64,000 nucleotides of DNA from DATAES01 sp036493595 (GCA_036493595.1 DASXPN010000023.1:1-64000), one strand, 5' to 3'. Counted from the first letter of the stretch, positions 1-8,223 are shown. Numbers and translations are program-made. The notes: generated by a model not told the origin, from the sequence alone.

Positions 1-1
1 C

Positions 2-667
2 GACAGCGTCGGTCGGTACGTCGGCGAGGGTTACCGGCGCGTAAAGCTGAAGATCGAGCCGGGACACGACGTCGATCCGGTGCGCGCCACCCGGGAGCGC
101 TTCCCCGACACGATGCTGCAGGTCGACGCCAACGCGGCATACACGCTCGGCGATGCGCAACAGCTCGAGAAGCTCGACCGGTTCGAACTCGCCCTCATCG
201 AGCAACCGCTGTCCCCGGACGATCTTCTCGGTCACGCGGCGCTGGCGCGGCAGATCCGCACGCCCATCTGCCTCGACGAGTCGATCGAGTCGGCCCAGCA
301 GGCGGCGGACGCGATCGCGCTCGGCGCCTGCGCGGTCATCAACGTCAAGCCCGGGCGGGTCGGCGGGTATCTCGAAGCTCGCCGCGTCCACGACGTGTGC
401 TTCGCACGCGACGTACCGGTGTGGTGCGGCGGGATGTACGAGAGCGGTATCGGGCGCGCCGCCAACCTCGCGCTGGCGGCATTGCCGGGGTTCACCCTGC
501 CGGGCGACATCTCGGCATCATCTCGCTACTACGAGCGAGATCTGACCGAGCCGTTCGTCCTCGAGGACGGCTGCATCCGGGTTCCCGCGAGCCCGGGCAT
601 CGGCGTGACACCGATCCTCGAAGTGCTCGACGCGGTCACGACATCGGTGGAACGCATCACGCCGTGA
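2..667 (+). CDS. menC: o-succinylbenzoate synthase / N-acylamino acid racemase-type enolase superfamily enzyme, 5' truncated
   Basis: The open frame runs in from the window edge, so the N-terminal capping domain is missing. What remains is the catalytic barrel. The visible active-site elements come in the usual order: KLK (acid/base lysine), the metal ligands in QVDAN, IEQP and LDES, and the opposite lysine in NVKPGRVGG. This order is typical of the muconate-lactonizing subgroup, in which o-succinylbenzoate synthase makes the aromatic ring of the menaquinone precursor. Some members of the family are N-succinylamino acid racemases, and the fragment cannot separate the two. The MenC call rests on menaquinone being the usual actinobacterial quinone. 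The gene ends 33 bp before a tRNA on the other strand. Confidence 0.8.
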   Translation, partial: DSVGRYVGEGYRRVKLKIEPGHDVDPVRATRERFPDTMLQVDANAAYTLGDAQQLEKLDRFELALIEQPLSPDDLLGHAALARQIRTPICLDESIESAQQAADAIALGACAVINVKPGRVGGYLEARRVHDVCFARDVPVWCGGMYESGIGRAANLALAALPGFTLPGDISASSRYYERDLTEPFVLEDGCIRVPASPGIGVTPILEVLDAVTTSVERITP

Positions 668-700
668 CGCGGGCCCGGCCGCGTTGGCCCGCTCGCGCGC

Positions 701-773
701 GCCCTCGACAGGACTCGAACCTGTGGCCTACCGCTTAGGAGGCGGTCGCTCTATCCACCTGAGCTACGAGGGC
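701..773 (-). tRNA. tRNA-Arg, anticodon CCT
   Basis: Read on the minus strand, the 73 nt fold into a standard cloverleaf. The acceptor stem GCCCTCG pairs with CGAGGGC, the D-arm is GCTC/GAGC, and the anticodon stem is ACCGC/GCGGT around the loop CTCCTAA. The T-arm has the loop TTCGAGT. Loop positions 34-36 are CCT, which reads the arginine codon AGG. The CCA tail is not encoded. The assignment is by hand folding, and all stems are fully paired. Confidence 0.95.
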
Positions 774-924
774 GGGACCGGCGCGAAACGTGGAAGAAAA
801 CCTCTCCAACTACTGGAGCCGGCCAGAGAGATAGAGGCTAAACGACCCTCGAGGTCGTTCGTCGCGCCGGATTCGGATTGCTGAGCTTGATTGGGGGCGC
901 GCTTCTCGGAAGGTCCGGGGGACC

Positions 925-1722
925 ATGACTGAGAAGCTCCTTTCTATGCAGATCCGGGGTGCAGTAGCGGTGGTGACGGGTTCGTCGTCGGGCATTGGCG
1001 CGGCGACCGCACGGGCGCTGGCCGAGCGGGGCGCGACCGTCGTCGCCGTCGCCCGCCGCAGAGACCGCCTTGACGAGGTCGTGCATGACTGTTGTCGCTT
1101 CATCGGCCGCTCCACCGCGCGGGCGGGTGACGTCCGCGATCGTGCGTTCGCCGACGACGTGATCCGCGACGCGCAAGCCCGCTTCGGCCGCGTCGACATT
1201 GTCGTGAACAATGCGGGAATCAGCCCCGGCGAGGATGTAGTCACACGGGCCGTCGACGATGCCGAGCAGATCATGGCGGTCAACTTCTTCGGGGCGATGT
1301 ACTTCGCCGGCGCCGCGCTGCCCGGCATGATCGAACGTCACCGAGGCTCAATCGTGAACGTCACGTCGGTTTCGGGGTACGTGCCCGCGCCGGGTGAGCC
1401 CGCCTATGGGGCGTCGAAGGCGGCGTTGTCGCGCTGGTCGCACGGTCTGGCGGTCGAGCTGCACGGCACCGGTGTCCACGTCGGCGTGCTCAGCCCCGGT
1501 CCGATCGACACCGAGATCTGGGATCACACCGGTACGCCCTACACCGGCAAGCTGTACCCACCCGAGGCGGTGAGCGACGGTGTCGTCCGCATGATTGAGC
1601 GCGAGCTGACGCAGCTCACGGTGCCGCGACGATTCGGCGCGGTTGGCGCGTTGTATCCGCTGGTTGGGCGGCCCATGCGGTGGGGGCTGCGCAAGTACGC
1701 CAGCCGCCCATCCGCCCATTGA
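925..1722 (+). CDS. short-chain dehydrogenase/reductase (classical SDR)
   Basis: This is an NAD(P)-dependent oxidoreductase of the classical SDR family, 265 residues. It has the N-terminal cofactor motif TGSSSGIG at about residues 14-21, NNAG near residue 97, the catalytic serine in VTSVSG, and the YGASK motif (Tyr and Lys). The tail after the active site is basic and contains a small hydrophobic stretch (ALYPLVGRP). Members with such tails are sometimes membrane-associated lipid or short-chain ketone reductases. The substrate cannot be told. An in-frame ATG at 946 is an alternative start, but 925 has an AGG-rich stretch just upstream. No operon partner is evident. Confidence 0.85.
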   Translation: MTEKLLSMQIRGAVAVVTGSSSGIGAATARALAERGATVVAVARRRDRLDEVVHDCCRFIGRSTARAGDVRDRAFADDVIRDAQARFGRVDIVVNNAGISPGEDVVTRAVDDAEQIMAVNFFGAMYFAGAALPGMIERHRGSIVNVTSVSGYVPAPGEPAYGASKAALSRWSHGLAVELHGTGVHVGVLSPGPIDTEIWDHTGTPYTGKLYPPEAVSDGVVRMIERELTQLTVPRRFGAVGALYPLVGRPMRWGLRKYASRPSAH

Positions 1723-1863
1723 CGCGCGGCTGCTACCCGCCATCACGCGTGAGTTGGTGACGAGGTGAGGGCGTGTTGTCCGTCGATTGGGTTGCGTTGA
1801 GCATCCTGTGTGATGGGCCCGCCACAGTGAGTGGACCACATTTGCACTCACCGGGAGAATCTC

Positions 1864-3504
1864 GTGCGTCGTCGCTCAGTAGTGAGTCGAACCTTGTTGG
1901 CCCTCGGCACGTTGATCGTGGTTTCGACATTCCTCCCGCTGCCCGCGAGTGCGAGTCCCGATCCCGGCGGCAACAACGGAACGATCAAGGTCGACGGCGG
2001 TGACCTCCAAGGCAACGACAACAACCCCCATGTGGGATGTGGCTTCAACATCGAGTGGTTCGGGTTCGACGAGGGCACGCAGACCTCGACCGTGACGTTC
2101 GAGGGGCAGGCGCCGACAGGCGGCGGCACCCTGCTGACCGACACGTTCGACTTCCAGGGCGGCGGTTCCGGTGGCCAACTGGACGCCTCCAAGTCGTACG
2201 ACCTGTCCGCGGCGTTGCAGAGCATCACTCCGCAGGCCAACCAGGGTTGGCACGTCACGCTGACGGTGGAGACGACCGGCTCGCAGGGCAATGACAGCAA
2301 GCACAAGACGTTCTGGGTGAGCGGCTGTGCCGGTCCGACGGTCAATGCTCATGCTTGCAGCGGACAGGGCGGCACCGAAGGCATCACGCTCTCGATCACG
2401 AACAACGACGTCGACCAGACGTTCACGGTCGACCAGGACGGCACGGTCAGCTCCGAACAGATTGCCTCTGGCGGGACAGCCACCGTCGAGCTCCCGCAAC
2501 CCGCGACTGACTCGACCATCCACGTGACCTCGGGTGCGAACCCCAACCTCACTGTGACCACAGTTGTCCCGGCCCTTGCCTGTCAGGAAGTGCTATCGCC
2601 CGTTGTCGGTTCGATCACCCTCGACAAGGTGCTGGCCGGCGACGGCGCACCGCAGGATGACCCGACCTTCACCTTTGCCGTGGCGTGTGACGATGCGAGC
2701 GCGACGGTGACGTCACCGGTGAGCATCAAGGCGTCCGATGCCGCCCAGACCGTCGCTTCCGACGTGGGAGCTGGTACGAGCTGCACGGTCACCGAGACGG
2801 ACAACGGCGGTGCGGACGGAACGAGCTTCACAGTCGACGGCGGCGCACCGACGTCGGGCGATCACGTAACGGTCACACCGGTTGACAGTTCAGCGGTCGC
2901 GGTTGTGGCGTTGAACACGTTCGACGGCGACCTCGTCGTCGAAGAGCCCGTCGTCGGTTCGATCACCCTCGACAAGGTGCTGGCCGGCGACGGCGCACCG
3001 CAGGATGACCCGACGTTCACCTTTGCCGTGGCGTGTGACGATGCGAGCGCGACGGTGACGTCACCGGTGAGCATCAAGGCGTCCGACGCCGCCCAGACCG
3101 TCGCTTCCGACGTGGCAGTTGGTACGAGCTGCACGGTCACCGAGACCAACGCGCACGGCGCCAGCGGCACCTCGTTCGCTGTCAACGGCGGCGCGCCGAC
3201 CATGGGCGATCACATCGTGGTGACTCCTGAGGACGGAAGTACCGCTGCGGTCGTGGCCACAAACACGTTCGAGCCCAGCGTGCTCGACACTGTCATCACA
3301 CGCGACCATCCCAGCGACCCGGCCTCTCCGCAAACGGTCGTGACCGATCCACAGATGGTCGTGGGTGACCAGACCGTGGATGGCACCGCGCTCGCTCGCA
3401 CCGGGTTCGACGCGCGCCTGTTCCTGGTCGTCGGTACTTCGTTGATCTTGGCGGGTCTTGTGTTGCTCCGCACCGGTTCCCTGTCGAAGACTCTCAACGA
3501 CTGA
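1864..3504 (+). CDS. secreted cell-wall-anchored surface protein with duplicated DUF5979-like domains and LARTG sorting signal
   Basis: The GTG start has GGGAG six bases upstream, better supported than the in-frame ATG at 1831. The protein (546 aa) starts with a basic segment and a hydrophobic core ending in ASAS, a Sec-type signal peptide. A Gly-rich domain with two cysteines follows (about residues 35-160), then a beta-rich linker. Next come two near-identical domains of about 116 residues, each starting GSITLDKVLAGDG and holding a Cys pair. LARTG lies near residue 510, followed by a hydrophobic segment and a short basic tail. LAxTG is the motif of class E sortases. The domains resemble DUF5979 repeats of actinobacterial adhesin-like proteins. 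No sortase gene lies nearby. Function beyond surface display or adhesion is unknown. Confidence 0.8.
   Translation: MRRRSVVSRTLLALGTLIVVSTFLPLPASASPDPGGNNGTIKVDGGDLQGNDNNPHVGCGFNIEWFGFDEGTQTSTVTFEGQAPTGGGTLLTDTFDFQGGGSGGQLDASKSYDLSAALQSITPQANQGWHVTLTVETTGSQGNDSKHKTFWVSGCAGPTVNAHACSGQGGTEGITLSITNNDVDQTFTVDQDGTVSSEQIASGGTATVELPQPATDSTIHVTSGANPNLTVTTVVPALACQEVLSPVVGSITLDKVLAGDGAPQDDPTFTFAVACDDASATVTSPVSIKASDAAQTVASDVGAGTSCTVTETDNGGADGTSFTVDGGAPTSGDHVTVTPVDSSAVAVVALNTFDGDLVVEEPVVGSITLDKVLAGDGAPQDDPTFTFAVACDDASATVTSPVSIKASDAAQTVASDVAVGTSCTVTETNAHGASGTSFAVNGGAPTMGDHIVVTPEDGSTAAVVATNTFEPSVLDTVITRDHPSDPASPQTVVTDPQMVVGDQTVDGTALARTGFDARLFLVVGTSLILAGLVLLRTGSLSKTLND
2599..3148 (+). repeat. in-frame direct duplication (two copies, 348-bp period) inside the surface protein
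   Basis: The roughly 200 bp from 2599 and from 2947 are almost identical. I count about five mismatches, three of them at wobble or silent-looking positions. The two halves are exactly 116 codons apart, so the frame is kept. Beyond the shared 5' parts the repeat units diverge strongly. That pattern suggests gene conversion or a recent partial duplication on top of an older domain duplication. Confidence 0.9.
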
Positions 3505-3530
3505 GACCAAGCGCCGGGCGTTAGCCCGTT

Positions 3531-3655
3531 CGCCACCGCCGGTAGAGCGCCACCAGGTCATCGACCGTGTCGTCGGGCAGGTCATCGACATCGACCTGCC
3601 CGGTCCGTCGGTGAGGTTCTGTGCCGGCCGGACGGTGCCGGGGGCCGAGGGCGGA
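3531..3655 (-). other. orphan coding-like tail without a start codon
   Basis: On the minus strand a frame ending in TAA (bases 3533-3531) reads ...VDVDDLPDDTVDDLV..LYRRWRTG. This has the composition and helix pattern of a genuine C-terminus. It has no ATG, GTG or TTG start of its own. It runs back into the 3' end of the neighbouring 88-residue gene in the -1 frame. It may be the remnant of a longer C-terminal region lost by a frameshift, or chance coding-like sequence. Confidence 0.3.
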
Positions 3656-3657
3656 AC

Positions 3658-3924
3658 TCAGGACTCCGCGAGCCGCTCGGCCAGCACGAGCCTGCGCTCC
3701 TCGAACTCCTCGAGGCTGATGCGATCGGCGGCGAGGTCGTCGTGCAGCTCTTTCACGAGGCGCAACAGATCTTCGGGGGATACGGCGCCCTCGGTCGATG
3801 TCGAACGAGGCTCGTCCTCGGCATCCGAATCGCGCGACTCCCGCCGCTCGCGCTTGAGCGCGGCCTTGGCCTTCTTGGCCCGGTCTCGCTCTTGCTTGGC
3901 GAAGGTTGTGCCTCGGGCTGCCAC
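3658..3924 (-). CDS. small charged coiled-coil protein, unknown function
   Basis: The GTG start is fixed by a perfect AGGAGG five bases upstream (3930-3935). The 88-residue product has a strongly basic N-terminal helix rich in Lys, Arg and Ala (residues 8-30), an acidic Ser-rich linker, and a C-terminal amphipathic helix (LVKELHDDLAADRISLEEFEERR) resembling the short oligomerisation helices of SHOCT-like domains. No membrane segment or cysteine is present. I do not recognise a named family. The basic front end could bind nucleic acid, but that is a guess. A coding-like tail in another frame follows the stop. Confidence 0.65.
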   Translation of the reverse strand: MAARGTTFAKQERDRAKKAKAALKRERRESRDSDAEDEPRSTSTEGAVSPEDLLRLVKELHDDLAADRISLEEFEERRLVLAERLAES

Positions 3925-4009
3925 GGGTTCCTCCTCGGCTCAGGTCCTACCAGATCGTAAAAGGACGCGGGAGCTGATCATTCTACGACGACAGCCCCTA
4001 AATCGGCCA

Positions 4010-4489
4010 TCAGGAGCTGACGGCGCCCTGATCGAGAGCCCAGGCGCCCTCGCGAACGATCGGCGTCGTGTCGTGAGGGCCTACCCACTCGCCACAGTCC
4101 GGACACGCAAGTGACGGGCGGACCACGTGGCCACACTGGTTGTGACGCAGGCCGACGGGCGGCCCCTCCGAGCCTGCCATCCACTGATCACCCCAGGTCA
4201 TCAGGGTCACGATCACGGGATAGAGGTCGAGACCCTTCGCCGTGAGGCGGTACTCGTAGCGACTCGGATGGTCGCAGTACGACTCTCGCTCGAGCACGCC
4301 GTCGTCGACGAGCGCCTTCAGCCGTTCAGCGAGGATCGGCCGGGGCGCGCCGGTGCGTTGCTGGAAGTCCTCGAAGCGTCGGATGCGCATGAACGCCTCC
4401 CGCAACACGAGCAGCGTCCATCGATCACCGATCACGGACAGCGTTCGTGCGATCGAACACTCCTGCCCACCGATCTCGCTCCAACGCAT
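4010..4489 (-). CDS. HxlR-family transcriptional regulator with C-terminal zinc-ribbon-like tail
   Basis: The winged-helix domain covers about residues 5-105 and has typical HxlR features: CSIARTLSVIGDRWTLLVLRE, the recognition region RFEDFQQRTG, and LxxLVDDGVLER. After it comes a short extension with C-x-H and CPDCGEW, which may hold zinc. Such regulators are often redox- or ligand-responsive repressors of a divergent gene, here a GNAT acetyltransferase. A TATCGT -10 element (4497-4502, minus strand) sits only seven bases before the ATG and no ribosome site is seen, so the mRNA is probably leaderless. A palindromic site overlaps the -35 position, consistent with autoregulation. Confidence 0.9.
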   Translation of the reverse strand: MRWSEIGGQECSIARTLSVIGDRWTLLVLREAFMRIRRFEDFQQRTGAPRPILAERLKALVDDGVLERESYCDHPSRYEYRLTAKGLDLYPVIVTLMTWGDQWMAGSEGPPVGLRHNQCGHVVRPSLACPDCGEWVGPHDTTPIVREGAWALDQGAVSS

Positions 4490-4512
4490 GACTGTGACGA
4501 TAGTCCTATTGC

Positions 4513-4550
4513 GTTCTGAAACCGAACGGGCTTACGTTCCGAAACAGAAC
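4513..4550. promoter_or_regulatory. two 15-bp palindromic operators, probable HxlR binding sites
   Basis: Two copies of an imperfect palindrome of the form GTTC-n-GAAAC-n-GAAC occupy 4513-4527 and 4536-4550. Their starts are 23 bp apart, about two helical turns. The first overlaps the expected -35 of the HxlR gene. The second lies just upstream of the ribosome site of the divergent acetyltransferase gene. Twin spaced palindromes in a 75-bp divergent region fit a dimeric winged-helix repressor acting on both genes. The binding protein is inferred from location only. Confidence 0.65.
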
Positions 4551-4564
4551 TCATGGAGGACGTG

Positions 4565-5053
4565 ATGAACGGACGAGAGCCCTTTGCGGAACTGACCCTT
4601 CGATCGGTCGACGCGTCCGACGTCGAAGCCATCATCGACGCCTTCCGTGCGCTCTCACCCCGGAGCATCTACCGGCGCTTCTTCACGATGACGCCCGACC
4701 CTGCGCCGCTCGTTCGCCGGCACCTCGCCCTCGTCGACCACCAGGATCACGAAGCGCTGGTGGTGCTCGACGGTGACGAGGTGATCGGTGTCGCCAACTG
4801 GGACCGGCTCGGTTGCTGCCCGGGCGAAGCCGAGATCGCGATCACCATCGCCGAGGCGTGGCAGCACCACGGTCTCGGTCGCGTGCTCATCAAGGCGCTC
4901 GCCGGCGACGCGCATCGTCACGGCATCGACACGCTCAATGCGACCGTGCTGACGGACAACCGTCCCGCGCTCGGTCTTGCGGCCAGCAACCATCCATCGA
5001 AGGTGCAGATCGAAGGACCCGAAGCACATCTCGTGTTCGACACCGCTTCGTAG
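4565..5053 (+). CDS. GNAT-family N-acetyltransferase
   Basis: The ATG at 4565 is preferred over 4553 because GGAGG lies five bases before it. The 162-residue protein has the GNAT fold. An N-terminal helix follows the start (SVDASDVEAIIDAFRALSPRSIYRRFF, like the Pat/YfiQ-type acetyltransferase domain). The central strand ends in EAEIAITI and the acetyl-CoA pyrophosphate loop is QHHGLGRVL. The substrate is unknown. The gene is divergent from an HxlR regulator and shares its operator region, so it is probably the regulator's target. Confidence 0.85.
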   Translation: MNGREPFAELTLRSVDASDVEAIIDAFRALSPRSIYRRFFTMTPDPAPLVRRHLALVDHQDHEALVVLDGDEVIGVANWDRLGCCPGEAEIAITIAEAWQHHGLGRVLIKALAGDAHRHGIDTLNATVLTDNRPALGLAASNHPSKVQIEGPEAHLVFDTAS

Positions 5054-5193
5054 GTCGTTCGAGCAACACTGCGTCAACCAACACGGCATGAACAGTCGAT
5101 GGCGAGTTCGCACGCGTTCAACTTCCCGCGCATGCCGGCACCTCGATCCGGCAGAATCGCAGGGATGGGTGACGGGCGTGGAAGCATCGCCGG

Positions 5194-6693
5194 ATGACGG
5201 CGTCGCGGCAGTGGTGGCACGCACCCGCGAAGGCGAGCGCGCGCCGGCTGGCAGCTCGACTTGTCGCGAGCCTCGGGCTCACCTCGTCACCGAGCGTCAC
5301 GGTCGAGCGCACCTACCTCGACACGTTCGACTGGCGCCTGTTCCGTCGCGGTGACGAGCTCGTCGAGGAGCAGCCGGCCGGCGGCGAGCGGGTGCTCGTG
5401 CTGCAGAGCCGGGATGGTGAGCACGCCGAGCTGCGGGTGCCGTCGACCGGACGCCTGCGCCAGCCGACCGAGCTGCCGGTCGGGCTGCAGCGCCGGCTCG
5501 GCCCCAAGCTGGCCCCTCGCACGCTGCTCGACGTCGGCCACGAGAAGGTCGAGGTCTGGCCGCTCAAGCTGCTCGACAGCGACGACAAGACCGTCGCGTA
5601 CGTGGACGTCGAGCGCGCCCCCACCGCGCTGCGCGTTGCCTTGCGTCCGGTGCGCGGGTACGAGAAGGACGCCGACCGCGTCGTCGAGTTGCTCGACAGC
5701 CAGGCAGACCTCGTCAACGGGCTCGATCCGATGGTGGCCGCGGTGCGGGCGAACGGCCGCGAGCCCGGCGAGATCCCCGAGCCACCGAAGCTCGAGCTCC
5801 GAGCGCGCGACGACGGCCGCGCCGCGATGGCCCGGGTGTTCGATCACCTGCTGGTGACGATGGAGCTCAACGAGGAGGGCGTGCGCCAGCAACTCGATCC
5901 CGAGCTGTTGCATGATTTCCGAGTCGCCGTGCGTCGCACACGATCGATCGAACGCCTCGCTCGCCGATACCTACCCGACGACATGGCGCGGCTGTGGGAA
6001 GGCGAGTGGAAGTGGTTGGCCGGGGTCACGGGTCCGCCGCGCGACCTCGACGTGTTGCTGCTCGACTTGCAGCTCGATCGTCAGAGCGTCACACCCGCGG
6101 CGGATGCCGGCGTGCACGAGCTCGCGGCGCGGGTTCGGGCTCGGCGCGAGGTCGAGCAGGCGCGCTTGTGCGACGCCCTCGACAGCGATCGCTACGGCAG
6201 CTTGAAGCGCGGTTGGCGATCGAGCATCAACGATCTGGCGTCCGCCGCGAAGCGCGGCGACACCGACGGCAGCGGCAGCGGCGTGCGCGCCGACAAGCTC
6301 GCGCGCAAGACGATCGCGTCCGCGTCGAAGCACCTCATGAAGGCAGCACGCGCCATCCACGACGATGCGCCGGCGGAGGCGATCCACACCGCGCGCAAGC
6401 GGGCGAAGCGACTGCGCTACGCAGCCGAGCTCCTCGGCGGCGCGCTGCCCGCGGAGGAAGTGAAGGCCGTCGTCGCGACGACGAAGCGATTGCAGGACGA
6501 TCTCGGCCAGTTCCAGGACGCCGAGGTGCAGCTCAACCTCATTCACGGTCTGCTCGCCGACACGTCCCTCGGCGGTGAACCGTCACCGCACGCGATGGCG
6601 GCGGGCGAGCTCATCACCGAGGATCTCGTCACCCGCCAGCAGTCGGCGCGGCGCGACCTCATCAAGGCGCTGCGCCGCCTGGCCGAGCAGTGA
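5194..6693 (+). CDS. CYTH-CHAD domain protein (polyphosphate-associated)
   Basis: The 499-residue protein has an N-terminal CYTH-like region (about residues 35-200, with RTYLDTFDWRLFRRGDEL) and a C-terminal CHAD domain (about 205-490). CHAD helices are marked by LHDFRVAVRRTRS, HTARKRAKRLRYAAELL and LQDDLGQFQDA, with many conserved His, Arg and Lys residues. CHAD domains bind polyphosphate and target proteins to polyphosphate granules. CYTH domains bind or cleave triphosphates. The usual N-terminal ExExK of catalytic CYTH enzymes is not evident, so the CYTH part may be non-catalytic. The stop overlaps the GTG start of a ParA-like gene by 4 bp, so the two are translationally coupled, and a PhoU-like gene follows. 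Confidence 0.9.
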   Translation: MTASRQWWHAPAKASARRLAARLVASLGLTSSPSVTVERTYLDTFDWRLFRRGDELVEEQPAGGERVLVLQSRDGEHAELRVPSTGRLRQPTELPVGLQRRLGPKLAPRTLLDVGHEKVEVWPLKLLDSDDKTVAYVDVERAPTALRVALRPVRGYEKDADRVVELLDSQADLVNGLDPMVAAVRANGREPGEIPEPPKLELRARDDGRAAMARVFDHLLVTMELNEEGVRQQLDPELLHDFRVAVRRTRSIERLARRYLPDDMARLWEGEWKWLAGVTGPPRDLDVLLLDLQLDRQSVTPAADAGVHELAARVRARREVEQARLCDALDSDRYGSLKRGWRSSINDLASAAKRGDTDGSGSGVRADKLARKTIASASKHLMKAARAIHDDAPAEAIHTARKRAKRLRYAAELLGGALPAEEVKAVVATTKRLQDDLGQFQDAEVQLNLIHGLLADTSLGGEPSPHAMAAGELITEDLVTRQQSARRDLIKALRRLAEQ

Positions 6694-7466
6694 AGATCGT
6701 CGCCACCTACAGCATCAAAGGTGGCGTCGGGAAGACAGCGGCCGCGGTGAACCTCGCCTACCTCGCGGCTCGTGACGGCGAGCCGGCGCTGCTGTGGGAC
6801 CTCGACCCGCAAGGATCGGCCACCTTCCTGCTGCGCGTGCGGCCGAAGGTGAAGGGCGGGGCGAAGGCGATCGTCCGGCGCCGGCGCTCGCTCGACTCGT
6901 CGATCAAGGCGACCGACTTCCCCAACTTCGATTTGGTGCCCGCCGATCTGTCCTACCGCCATCTCGACCTCGCGCTCGATCGCACCAAGCGGCCGACGGA
7001 GCAACTCGCCGCGCTGCTCGAGCCTCTCGAGGACGAGTACAGCTACGTCTTCCTCGATTGCGCGCCGAGCATGTCGCTCGTGTCCGAGAGCGTCTTCGGT
7101 GCGGCGGACGTGCTGCTCGTCCCGACGATCCCGACCACGTTGTCCGTGCGCACGCTCGAGCAACTGGACGACTTCCTCGACGGCAAGACGAAGACGAACG
7201 CAAAGACGAACGCGAAGGCGACCCGGGCGAAGAACCCGACGGTCCTCACGTTCTTCTCGCTGGCCGATCGTCGCAAGCGGTTGCATCGAGACGTGATGGC
7301 CGCGCTGTCGGCCCGGCCGGACGTGCTGGAGGCCAGCGTGCCGTCGGCCACCGAGGTCGAGCAGATGGGCCAGCACCGCGCGCCGGTCGGGGTCTTCGCA
7401 CCGTCGAGCCGCGCCGCGCGCTGCTACGAGGATCTGTGGCGCGCGGTTCGCAAGGCGATCGAGTGA
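6690..7466 (+). CDS. ParA/MinD-family ATPase
   Basis: The GTG start overlaps the stop of the CHAD gene. The 258-residue protein has the deviant Walker A KGGVGKT at about residues 10-16 with the signature lysine, a Walker A' (LLWDLDPQGSAT), and a Walker B strand (YVFLDCAPS). ParA ATPases position plasmids, chromosomes or protein cargo on the nucleoid or membrane. No ParB or parS is visible here, so this is an orphan cargo-type ParA. A Lys/Thr/Asn-rich loop (TKTNAKTNAKAT) lies near residues 168-178. The coupling to a polyphosphate-binding CHAD protein suggests granule positioning as a role, which is an inference. Confidence 0.88.
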   Translation: MKIVATYSIKGGVGKTAAAVNLAYLAARDGEPALLWDLDPQGSATFLLRVRPKVKGGAKAIVRRRRSLDSSIKATDFPNFDLVPADLSYRHLDLALDRTKRPTEQLAALLEPLEDEYSYVFLDCAPSMSLVSESVFGAADVLLVPTIPTTLSVRTLEQLDDFLDGKTKTNAKTNAKATRAKNPTVLTFFSLADRRKRLHRDVMAALSARPDVLEASVPSATEVEQMGQHRAPVGVFAPSSRAARCYEDLWRAVRKAIE

Positions 7467-7581
7467 CCCGTGCGGATGCGCGATATCCACAGGGTTGCCC
7501 CACTGGTTGCACACAGGGCGCGCTCCGTATGGTCTGGGAAGAACTCGGAAACACCTTCACCGGGCGGACAGAGGGGGCGTC

Positions 7582-8223
7582 TTGACGCGCATTGCAGTCG
7601 CAGACATCGATGACCATGTCCTCCGCCTGTTCACCTTGGTGAGCGACGGACTCACCGACGCCACGACCGCGTTCCTCGAGGGCGACCGCGAGATGGCTCG
7701 CGCGCTCATCGCCGGTGACCAGTCGATCGACTCGTTGCAAGAAGTGACCGAGGAGCTGCTCTACGCGGAGCTCGATCGCGCGCTGGAGCACAACGACGGC
7801 GGCATCCGCACGCTGGTCGCGGCGTTGCAGATCGTGCCCGAGCTCGAGCGCAGCGGCGACCTCGTGGAGCACATCGCGTTGCGCACGCAGCAGAACCTCG
7901 CCACCGAGATCTCGCCGCTCGCGCGTGCACTGGTCGGTGAGATGGGCCGGATCGGAGCCGAGATGTGGCGCGCCGCGGCCACTGCCTACGCCGATCACGA
8001 CGCCACCGCGGCCGACGCGTTACGCCAGCGCGATGACGAGCTCGACGACCTCCACGTGCAGCTCTCGGTCGAGCTGGCCGCCAGCGGGACGAGCGTGCCC
8101 GTCGCCATCGAGATGGGGCTCGTGGCTCGCTTCTACGAGCGCCTCGGCGACCACGCCGTCAACGTCGCTCGCCGCGTGAGCCGGTTGGCGTCGTCGCTGG
8201 AGCACGCCCACCAAGCCGGCTGA
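7582..8223 (+). CDS. PhoU-like protein
   Basis: The TTG start at 7582 follows GAGGGGG with good spacing. Longer forms from upstream starts have no family support. The 213-residue product has two PhoU helical repeats. The metal-cluster-type motifs are ELERSGDLVEHIA in the first and RFYERLGDHAVNVARRV in the second. PhoU proteins regulate phosphate import and PhoR-type kinases. This copy lies away from the pst operon, behind a CHAD protein and a ParA-like ATPase (gap 115 bp), so it may act on polyphosphate or local phosphate signalling. It is one of three PhoU proteins in the window. Confidence 0.88.
   Translation: MTRIAVADIDDHVLRLFTLVSDGLTDATTAFLEGDREMARALIAGDQSIDSLQEVTEELLYAELDRALEHNDGGIRTLVAALQIVPELERSGDLVEHIALRTQQNLATEISPLARALVGEMGRIGAEMWRAAATAYADHDATAADALRQRDDELDDLHVQLSVELAASGTSVPVAIEMGLVARFYERLGDHAVNVARRVSRLASSLEHAHQAG

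Noticed and set aside
6690..7466. ParA-like gene as a plasmid or chromosome partition locus
   Set aside because: No ParB gene or parS-like repeats nearby; coupling is to a CHAD gene instead.
7483..7491. DnaA-box-like ATATCCACA near 7.48 kb
   Set aside because: A single eight-of-nine match with no cluster of boxes, AT-rich region or dnaA/dnaN genes. Not an origin.
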